From NCBI GenBank assembly GCA_023228995.1, contig JALOAD010000053.1, positions 1 through 22,479 of the forward strand: a stretch of DNA of 22,479 bases, read 5' to 3'. The DNA comes from JALOAD01 sp023228995 [NCBI: Candidatus Muiribacterium halophilum] (GTDB lineage: Bacteria; Muiribacteriota; Muiribacteriia; Muiribacteriales). Under the pieces are notes generated by a model, which saw only the letters and a list, made by a program, of their open reading frames with translations, was not told the origin of the DNA and did not search any database. Made by a program: the position numbers and the translations under genes. This document shows, one piece after another, positions 16,784 to 22,479 of the stretch (positions within the stretch are counted from its first letter, which is position 1; every line of letters starts with the position of its first letter).

Positions 16784-18083
16784 TACATCCCCTCACATCT
16801 ATTTTCCCAGTAATAACTTCATAAATAAGTGTTTCTTTATACTCTTTTAAAAGTTCGATTTCATCTTTTATAATTTGTACTGTTTCATTTGTTTCAGCTA
16901 TTTTTTTATCTAAATATTCAACTATTTGTTCTTGTTCTTCAATCAAAGGACATGGTATTCGTAAAGATTTGATAATTTCTTGACTTATATTTGGCTGTCC
17001 ACCACCATAACCTAAATCTATAATATATTTTTTATTTGCAATAAACCAATAATATATATATCTTAAAGTAAAATAATCACTTTCAGCTAAAACACAACAA
17101 GCTTGATTAACACAAGCATCAAAGGTAGTTATACCTATTTTTCCTATAGTTGCACCATACATTGCTATTACCAATGAGTATTTTGGATAAATTTTTAATG
17201 CAGTATTATCTTCAACAGCGAAAGTTGAAACAGTTTTATTTACATCAAACAAATAATCATTATTTAAATCACCTGTATTAATCCAAGGTATAGTTCCATT
17301 TGTATAATAAGCACTATTTGATGTTAATGGTGTTGTTCCACTTCCAATAGTATTAAAGCTATGACTTATTTTTCTTAAACTCCATTGTTCTGGTATCTCA
17401 CCTATCCACTTAACTTTACTATCTTTCATAGTAACATCAGGATTTAACCCTTTTGTTACTGCATTTGAAATTGTTAGCTCTTTTTCTTGCTCCAAAAGAG
17501 AGATGAGATTCACTTTGTCGACTATAAGTTCTTCTATCTTTGCAGTTTTTTTATCAAGATAATTGACAATATTAATAATTTCATCTTCCGTAGGTAATGG
17601 CATATCAATATTGCCTACAGTCTCAGTGTTTAGATTTAGTTGAGTTCCTAGCTTTCCTAATCCTAAAAAAGGAATGCCTGTTAAAAAAATATAATACCAA
17701 TATTCTGGGTTAATTTTTAAATATGGGAAGTATACAAATCCATCGTGAATACAACACTTTATCTTTGTAATAATAGGTTTTCCAACACTCCCTGCTATAC
17801 TTAAAAATAGTTGATCAGGGTACATTTTTACACTTAATGAAGCACCAAGATCTGATAATCTTTCTTCGGTATCTTCTAAATATCTTTTGCTTGCTGTCAC
17901 ATCTGAGATTCTAACCCAAGCAAATTCTCCATTTTCATCAAAATATTTCATATCATTAATTGGTCGTGGAGAAGCCCCCCTTTTAACAGTACTAAATCTT
18001 TTTAGTTTCTTAACTTCCCAATGTTCAGGTATCTCACCTATCCATTCAACCTTTGAAGGTTTGTATCGCTCATATCTTTTCAC
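16770..18083 (-). CDS. hsdS: type I restriction-modification specificity subunit
   Basis: 437 residues with two target-recognition domains, the normal HsdS layout, giving a bipartite recognition sequence. Each half starts with WIGEIPE(H/Q)W (residues 14-22 and 226-234) and ends in a conserved spacer helix, LDKKTAKIEELI (176-187) and LDKKIAETNETV (391-402). The start is the GTG at 18083, overlapping the hsdM stop (GTGA); no ATG is available nearby. The two WIGEIPE segments are also conserved at DNA level (17 identical bases at 17392-17408 and 18029-18045), a possible point of domain shuffling. Its 3' end overlaps the DUF6978-like gene. Confidence 0.95.
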   Translation of the reverse strand: MKRYERYKPSKVEWIGEIPEHWEVKKLKRFSTVKRGASPRPINDMKYFDENGEFAWVRISDVTASKRYLEDTEERLSDLGASLSVKMYPDQLFLSIAGSVGKPIITKIKCCIHDGFVYFPYLKINPEYWYYIFLTGIPFLGLGKLGTQLNLNTETVGNIDMPLPTEDEIINIVNYLDKKTAKIEELIVDKVNLISLLEQEKELTISNAVTKGLNPDVTMKDSKVKWIGEIPEQWSLRKISHSFNTIGSGTTPLTSNSAYYTNGTIPWINTGDLNNDYLFDVNKTVSTFAVEDNTALKIYPKYSLVIAMYGATIGKIGITTFDACVNQACCVLAESDYFTLRYIYYWFIANKKYIIDLGYGGGQPNISQEIIKSLRIPCPLIEEQEQIVEYLDKKIAETNETVQIIKDEIELLKEYKETLIYEVITGKIDVRGCNETH

Positions 18084-19825
18084 GATATTACCTCTTTGAG
18101 TTTACCCATTGTTTTTTCTTCAAGTTTTAAAATATCTGCTTTGACCTCTTCTAAGGTTCGAAGGGTTTTAAATGTATAAAACTCTTTACTAAAGTTTATT
18201 TCATAACCTATTTTTGTTTTACTCTCATCAATCCAAGCATCACTTACATAAGGTAATACTTCCTCTTTAAAATACTCATTAATATCTTTTAAAAGAGGGA
18301 TGTTTTCAGAGTCTCTAAGAGAACCGTCAGCTTTTGGATTGCCGTTTCTATCTGTAATTATTTCACCATTTTCATCTCTTTGTGGTCGCTCAACTGTAAC
18401 TTTGTAATATCCAAAATACTCATTTGGTAGTATTTTACAAAACTCATTTTCTTTAAAATCACCATAGAGATTTGCTATATGAACTATTTGCTCTGGAGTA
18501 ATAGTTTTTCTTTTATTACCAAGACTTCTATCCATTTTTTTCCAAAATGGTGTCTCTTTTATGTCTTTATCATCAACAGAACCAGAAGCATTTATAAGCT
18601 GGATTTTCCCTTTTCTATTTTTGTTTTTGTTATTTGTAAGTATCCAGATATATGTTGAAATACCAGTATTATAAAAAAGTTGATCAGGTAAAGCAATAAT
18701 AGTTTCAAGTAGATCATTTTCAATAATCCACTTTCTTATTTCACTCTCGCCACTTCCAGCGGTTCCACTAAATAGCGGTGAACCGTTAAATACGATAGCA
18801 ATTTTGCTACCATTATCTGTATTTTTTATTTTTGATACCATGTGTTGTAAAAAAAGCAATGAACCGTCATTGATTCTAGGAAGTCCAGCACCAAATCTAC
18901 CATCATAACCTTGTTTTTCATGCTCATCTTTGATGATTTTACTTGCTTTTTTCCAGTCCACTCCAAAAGGTGGATTTGAAAGCATATAATCAAATTTTTC
19001 CTCTTTTAGCCCATCTACTGTGAATGTATTTCCAAATTTTATGTTTGAAGGATTTTGTCCTTTGATAAGCATTTCAGATTTACAAATTGCATAAGACTCT
19101 GGATTTATCTCTTGCCCAAACAGCTCTAATTTAGCTTTGTTATTGAGTTCATTTACATATTCATCTGCGATAGAAAGCATCCCCCCTGTACCGCAAGCTG
19201 GGTCATATACTGTTTTTACAATACCTTCTTTAGCAAGTACTTCACTATCATCAATAAACAAAATATCTACCATTAGTCTGATAACTTCTCTTGGAGTAAA
19301 GTGTTCTCCAGCTGTTTCATTTGAAGCGTCTGCAAATTTTCTAATAAGTTCTTCAAATATATAACCCATCTCTTGAGGAGTAATGTCTTTTAGATACTCT
19401 ACTGCTGATAAATCTTTTACGATTTGATAGAGTAAGTCTGCACTATCAAGCTTTTCTATTTGATCATCAAAACTAAAATAAGAGATAATATCTCTTACGC
19501 TTGCAGAAAATCCATTGATATAGTTTCGTAAATTTGAAGCAATATTATTTGGATCATCTAAAAGGTTTTTAAAATCAAATTTTGATTTGTTGTAAAAATT
19601 TTGTTTTGCTTTTTTCTCTAATGCAATATCTTTTGCTTTTTCCGAAAGAGTTTCAACTTTTGGTAAAAAGTCTAAGACTTCTTTTTTTGTAGGTTCTAAA
19701 ATAGCATCAAGTCTTCTAAGTACTGTAAAAGGTAAAATAACTTTTCCGTAATCTGATTGTTTATAATCACCTCTTAAGAGGTCTGCTATTTTCCAAATAT
19801 CATTCGCTTTTTCTTTGAAATTCAT
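18080..19825 (-). CDS. hsdM: type I restriction-modification methyltransferase subunit
   Basis: 581 residues from the ATG at 19825, with AAGGA nine bases upstream; a GTG three bases earlier is possible. It is an adenine-specific DNA methyltransferase. The helical N-terminal domain (about 1-150) precedes GEHFTPR (173-179), the SAM-binding motif DPACGTGG (208-215) and the catalytic NPPF (284-287). Length and motifs are complete. Together with HsdS it protects host DNA, and with HsdR it restricts foreign DNA. It is the first gene of the long leftward operon; its promoter should lie in 19829-19990, where AT-rich -10-like sequences occur (for example near 19905-19925 on the minus strand) but none stands out. 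Confidence 0.97.
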   Translation of the reverse strand: MNFKEKANDIWKIADLLRGDYKQSDYGKVILPFTVLRRLDAILEPTKKEVLDFLPKVETLSEKAKDIALEKKAKQNFYNKSKFDFKNLLDDPNNIASNLRNYINGFSASVRDIISYFSFDDQIEKLDSADLLYQIVKDLSAVEYLKDITPQEMGYIFEELIRKFADASNETAGEHFTPREVIRLMVDILFIDDSEVLAKEGIVKTVYDPACGTGGMLSIADEYVNELNNKAKLELFGQEINPESYAICKSEMLIKGQNPSNIKFGNTFTVDGLKEEKFDYMLSNPPFGVDWKKASKIIKDEHEKQGYDGRFGAGLPRINDGSLLFLQHMVSKIKNTDNGSKIAIVFNGSPLFSGTAGSGESEIRKWIIENDLLETIIALPDQLFYNTGISTYIWILTNNKNKNRKGKIQLINASGSVDDKDIKETPFWKKMDRSLGNKRKTITPEQIVHIANLYGDFKENEFCKILPNEYFGYYKVTVERPQRDENGEIITDRNGNPKADGSLRDSENIPLLKDINEYFKEEVLPYVSDAWIDESKTKIGYEINFSKEFYTFKTLRTLEEVKADILKLEEKTMGKLKEVIS

Positions 19826-19991
19826 CACTATTTTTCCTTATTTTGTTACTTGACTGATAGTTAAACTATTGAAATTTTAATATTAATTTGTATGATTAAA
19901 AATAGTTATATAATAGCTAAAAAGCTCTTTATGGAAGTTAAACTGTAAATAATATGAGAAAAAGATAATCAGTAGATAGCAAAAATAAACA

Positions 19992-20043
19992 AGCCCTCAA
20001 GAACTAGCAGAGTCGCTCCTGTCTTAGGGCTTGATATTCAAAG
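19992..20043 (-). repeat. 52-bp structured element, right copy
   Basis: Inverted copy of the element at 2066-2117, differing at three positions. The stem arms AGCCCT/AGGGCT, AAGA/TCTT and GAG/CTC are preserved. It begins 15 bases after the stop of the 71-aa membrane protein gene on the same strand. Unlike the left copy, no good promoter precedes it, so if transcribed it would be by read-through from the integrase operon. Homology stops sharply at both ends of the 52 bp. Confidence 0.75.
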
Positions 20044-20058
20044 AAAAATTTACATCAT

Positions 20059-20274
20059 TTATATCCAAAAATAAACATTTATCCCAATTACAATCAGCAT
20101 AATTACAACATCAACTTTCCAACTCCAGTAGTTAGCAATATTATTGAAATCACCGCCACTTGATTCACTTGCTCCATCATCAAAATTATCTGAGCTACAA
20201 CAATAAGGTGTACCTCCTGCATCAATTCCTCCACCTGACATCGGTATGCCTGTTGTTGGGTTTATATCATTCAT
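20059..20274 (-). CDS. small Gly/Ser-rich single-pass membrane protein
   Basis: 71 residues from the ATG at 20274, with AGGAGG eight bases upstream; the TTG at 20280 is too close to that site. The N terminus carries NPTTGIPM, then a Gly/Ser-rich loop (SGGGIDAGGTPYCCSS, ESSGGDF) with a Cys pair. The last 18 residues form one hydrophobic segment (VDVVIMLIVIGINVYFW) ending almost at the C terminus, so the protein is probably tail-anchored. I recognise no named family. It follows the recombinase by 13 bases and is presumably in the same transcript. Confidence 0.7.
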   Translation of the reverse strand: MNDINPTTGIPMSGGGIDAGGTPYCCSSDNFDDGASESSGGDFNNIANYWSWKVDVVIMLIVIGINVYFWI

Positions 20275-20293
20275 AGTCAAGTCCTCCTGAGTG

Positions 20294-21628
20294 TTATTCT
20301 AAAATATTCAAAACTTCAATAAGTTGCTTTTCTGTTTTATCTGGAAATAGAAGTTTTAATTGATTTAATTTTTCATTATCTACAGGAGCTACTGTTTTTT
20401 CTCCAAAAATTTCATCCAACATATCATCAATTACTTTACCAAATGAGTAGTAATTGATTTTCCCATATCTGCTAGTGATAGTTTTATTTTGTTTATGTCC
20501 TAAAATTGCACCTGCAACATCATCTCCAATGCCCATTCCATTTTTCAAATATGTAGCGATGCAATTTCTTATTTGGTGGATTACTATTGGTTTGTAATTT
20601 ACATTTTCATCTACTTTTAAAGGATCTTGAGGTTTATTTCTCCAATGATTTCTGATACTTCCGCCACTATAAGGCTCATTTTTATTATTTATTTTGCTAA
20701 ATACATATCCATTTTCTTTGATACCTATAGCCTCTAAAGCTTCTTTTAATCTGAACGATAGATGATAAGTCATATCTACCCTTGCTTTATTGTTTAAAGC
20801 TCTAATGGTATAGGTATTCTCTTCAAAATTTATATCGCTCCACTCTAAAGTTACCACTTCGCCAAATCTTCTTCCATGCATTAAAAACATATAAATCTCT
20901 CTTACTGGAGTTATAGGATAATTTTGCAACTCAGTGAAAAGCTCTTTTATCTCTTCTAAGGTTAGCTCCAAACCTCTTTCATTATTTAGCGGTGGTAAAT
21001 CTCTTTGAAGTGCAGGTGATGGGATATTAACACCAAATTTAGCTGCTTTCATATTAAAATATTTGAACACAGGATTTACAACCTGATATACTCTTCGTGA
21101 TGTTCGCTCTGAAAGTCCTGCTCTTTTGATACTATTGACTATCTTTTGAATATCTTCTTCATCAATCATCCCGATAGGCTTATTTTGTAATGGTTTTAGC
21201 CATTTGTTATTAAAAAGTTCGATTCCAGCTTTATCAAACTCATTTTTATCATCTCTTGCTTCATATTGAGCAACTTTATACTCCAAATATAGCTGATAAA
21301 CTTTGCTATAAGGCATCTCAGCTGTAAATTCTTGTTTTGTGTATGTCTCAACACTTAACTCATCCATAAGCTTTTCATAAACTTTTGAAGCTTTTTTAAT
21401 GGCATCAAGTAATGTAGTATTTTGTTCAAATACCATAGTTTTTTTCTTTTGATTTATTTTACCTTGTATCATTTTTGAAGCTCTTATGAGCAATTTATAA
21501 GGCTTTGTAAATGTTATGTTTGAGTTTATTATTTTTTTATCTTTGATTTTGCTAGATGGAATTTGCCCATCATCTTTATAACTCAAACCGCTAGCATTAA
21601 CTTTCTTGATATCAAATGTTAGTAGCAT
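20294..21628 (-). CDS. tyrosine recombinase / integrase (right), tRNA-Leu type
   Basis: 444 residues from the ATG at 21628, overlapping the HNH-like gene by 17 bases. An N-terminal arm-binding region (about 1-95) and core-binding domain (about 100-215) precede a complete catalytic domain: Arg254 (HGRRFGEV), Lys281, His351-x-x-Arg354 (HQIR), His378 (LGHK) and Tyr388 (SRYGK). Size and layout match integrases of genomic islands and prophages that use tRNA genes. The tRNA-Leu 3' fragment about 730 bases to the right is its probable attachment site. It should integrate and excise the island. No separate excisionase gene is recognised; the small neighbours are candidates. Confidence 0.95.
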   Translation of the reverse strand: MLLTFDIKKVNASGLSYKDDGQIPSSKIKDKKIINSNITFTKPYKLLIRASKMIQGKINQKKKTMVFEQNTTLLDAIKKASKVYEKLMDELSVETYTKQEFTAEMPYSKVYQLYLEYKVAQYEARDDKNEFDKAGIELFNNKWLKPLQNKPIGMIDEEDIQKIVNSIKRAGLSERTSRRVYQVVNPVFKYFNMKAAKFGVNIPSPALQRDLPPLNNERGLELTLEEIKELFTELQNYPITPVREIYMFLMHGRRFGEVVTLEWSDINFEENTYTIRALNNKARVDMTYHLSFRLKEALEAIGIKENGYVFSKINNKNEPYSGGSIRNHWRNKPQDPLKVDENVNYKPIVIHQIRNCIATYLKNGMGIGDDVAGAILGHKQNKTITSRYGKINYYSFGKVIDDMLDEIFGEKTVAPVDNEKLNQLKLLFPDKTEKQLIEVLNILE

Positions 21629-22187
21629 TTTTTTGTTCCTTTATAAAATTAACTGCTTTTTTAATTGTCTCTTCAAGTGTAGTGATGGTAAATGTTTTTT
21701 TAAAAGTTTTTCTTTTGCCATTTTCGATAGTGATTGATTTTCTTACTTTTATTCTTGCTTCATCTGGTAATTTTAATCCATCGAATTTACAAATTTTTCC
21801 ATCAAAATTTAAAAATTCATCATCAATAATTACAGGAGTCGTTACGGAAATATTCTTATAACCTTCAATCAAATATTGATCAGGTAACTTTTGCATATGA
21901 ACTTTTTTTGCTGATTTATACTTGTTGAGTAATTTTTCTACTTTTGGTGTGTAAACTAAAGAATTAAACATAATCATTTGGTTAGTGATGTTTTCATTAA
22001 ATATATTTGCTTTTTGTCTTTTAGCTCTAGTGCTACAAGGAACTAAATTATTAAGCTCATCACTTCCATCTTTTGAAAGTGGTTGGATATAGTCTATATG
22101 CATGTCAAACATAGTGATTGGTATTCCTGTGTAAAAACACAAACCATCATGAGCTTCCCACAGCGATCTTTTTAATTCTTGATTCAT
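21612..22187 (-). CDS. HNH-like protein with a degenerate motif
   Basis: 191 residues from the ATG at 22187, with AAAGGA upstream. Residues 15-61 resemble an HNH endonuclease: LCFYTG in place of the usual CxxCG, HIDYIQPLS (30-38) followed by a KDGSDELNNLVPCS turn with Asn47 and Cys51, then RAKRQKAN. The key His after Asp32 is Tyr33, and the first Cys pair is reduced to Cys17, so nuclease activity is doubtful; His30 might substitute. The C-terminal half is Lys-rich and may bind DNA. It is the first gene of the integrase operon and overlaps the recombinase. It could be a regulator or accessory recombination factor derived from an HNH fold. Confidence 0.65.
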   Translation of the reverse strand: MNQELKRSLWEAHDGLCFYTGIPITMFDMHIDYIQPLSKDGSDELNNLVPCSTRAKRQKANIFNENITNQMIMFNSLVYTPKVEKLLNKYKSAKKVHMQKLPDQYLIEGYKNISVTTPVIIDDEFLNFDGKICKFDGLKLPDEARIKVRKSITIENGKRKTFKKTFTITTLEETIKKAVNFIKEQKNATNI

Positions 22188-22223
22188 AATTGAGTCCTTT
22201 TATGTGTACCTTGACGGGACAAA

Positions 22224-22251
22224 AAAGGTACATAAACTACTATGTACCTTT
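22224..22251. promoter_or_regulatory. operator-like palindrome at the integrase operon start
   Basis: AAAGGTACATA and TATGTACCTTT form an 11-bp perfect inverted repeat with a six-base spacer. A partial third half-site (TATGTGTACCTT) lies at 22201-22212, just upstream of the ribosome site. The palindrome begins at the start point predicted from the -10 box at 22259-22264, the classic position for a repressor. Confidence 0.6.
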
Positions 22252-22258
22252 GGATTTA

Positions 22259-22264
22259 ATTATA
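22259..22264 (-). promoter_or_regulatory. -10 box of the HNH/integrase operon
   Basis: On the minus strand this reads TATAAT, a perfect -10 box, about 70 bases before the HNH-like start codon. The -35 position is poor, as is usual for Campylobacterota promoters. The expected start of transcription falls at the edge of the palindrome at 22224-22251. Confidence 0.5.
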
Positions 22265-22332
22265 TTTAGTTGTAGTTTAAAAGAATTTTAAAAGCCCTTT
22301 ATTAAGGGATTATATGTGCTAGTTATATTTAG
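22260..22332. repeat. 10-bp direct repeat between integrase operon and attachment site
   Basis: TTATATTTAG occurs at 22260-22269 and 22323-22332. Direct repeats of this size beside an attachment core are where arm-type integrase sites would be expected, but the sequence is simple and chance is possible in DNA this AT-rich. Confidence 0.3.
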
Positions 22333-22352
22333 CTATGTCATTGATTTTATCG

Positions 22353-22407
22353 GATTCAAAATCAACCGCTTCACGGCTTGCCGGTTCGAGTCCGGCCATC
22401 GGTACCA
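22353..22407 (+). other. tRNA-Leu(CAA) 3' fragment, attachment site (attR-like)
   Basis: These 55 bases match the 3' part of a tRNA-Leu(CAA) gene: anticodon loop TTCAAAA and the 3' anticodon stem TCAAC, a variable arm, the T arm GCCGG-TTCGAGT-CCGGC, acceptor strand CATCGGT and encoded ACCA. The 5' half is absent; upstream sequence does not pair. TTGATTTT (22341-22348) and AAAATCAA (22358-22365) form inverted arms around a nine-base spacer, the layout of a tyrosine-recombinase core site. The element therefore lies to the left and original chromosome to the right; the intact tRNA should be at the far left end, outside the window. Confidence 0.85.
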
Positions 22408-22427
22408 TTACTACATAAAAACAAATA

Positions 22428-22478
22428 CTATCTTGCATAAGCCTTATTTATTGGTCCATTTTCATCATAATCGAGTAT
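22428..22478 (-). CDS. 3' end of a gene beyond the island (partial)
   Basis: An open minus-strand frame enters from the right edge and ends at the TAG at 22428-22430, giving 16 residues that end NGPINKAYAR. It lies just outside the attachment site, so it is probably the chromosomal gene convergent with the original tRNA-Leu. Too short to identify. Confidence 0.35.
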   Translation of the reverse strand: MLDYDENGPINKAYAR

Positions 22479-22479
22479 A

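Noticed and set aside
22341-22407. Complete tRNA-Leu gene
   Set aside because: Only the anticodon loop and 3' half are present; sequence upstream gives no D arm or matching acceptor strand.
1-22479. CRISPR array or insertion-sequence transposase
   Set aside because: No regularly spaced repeats and no DDE or IS-type transposase were seen on either strand; mobility genes are tyrosine recombinases only.

Overview
The window is AT-rich, with short AT-rich intergenic gaps, AGGA-type ribosome sites, CCA encoded in a tRNA remnant, and proteins that read like those of Campylobacterota (Arcobacter or Sulfurimonas relatives). That assignment rests on general resemblance only. Nearly everything here looks like one accessory island: two tyrosine recombinases, a tRNA-derived attachment remnant and a long defence operon, with no housekeeping gene recognised.

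Layout, left to right. Positions 1-340 hold the 3' tail of an unknown gene and a small unknown ORF, in one frame and separated by a TGA. Positions 341-810 are non-coding, with two adjacent hairpins and a palindrome. A complete tyrosine recombinase (811-1785, +) and a 65-aa gene (1840-2037, +) follow. At 2066-2117 lies a 52-bp hairpin-forming element with a near-consensus promoter in front of it. The same 52 bp recurs in inverted orientation at 19992-20043 (49/52 identical).

Between these repeats every convincing gene is on the minus strand, so transcription runs right to left. First comes a complete type I restriction-modification set, hsdM-hsdS-(3 genes)-hsdR, whose genes mostly overlap. The three inserted genes encode a 167-aa DUF6978-like protein, a 264-aa DUF1828-like protein and a 323-aa protein with proteasome/HslV-like Ntn-hydrolase motifs. 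After a 139-bp gap there is a three-gene ABC-3C/Lamassu-like set: a PD-(D/E)XK-type nuclease, a small middle component and a Rad50/SMC-like ATPase with a CPTC hook. Next is a 1321-aa NACHT/STAND-type NTPase with a membrane segment near its C terminus and an Asn/Gln/Ser-rich tail. The last gene encodes an AlbA_2/HATPase/winged-helix protein of the COG2865 type.

Right of the second repeat are a 71-aa Gly/Ser-rich single-pass membrane protein, a second complete tyrosine recombinase and an HNH-like protein, all on the minus strand. Their promoter carries a palindromic operator-like site at the predicted start of transcription. At 22353-22407 is the 3' part of a tRNA-Leu(CAA) gene without its 5' half, read as the right attachment site of the island. 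A few codons of a probable chromosomal gene follow it.

Overall reading (inference): an integrative element carries stacked anti-phage systems as one directional cassette, bracketed by two recombinase modules arranged as mirror images and by the 52-bp inverted repeats. The least familiar parts are the Ntn-hydrolase trio inside the hsd operon and the repeat/RNA elements at the cassette ends.
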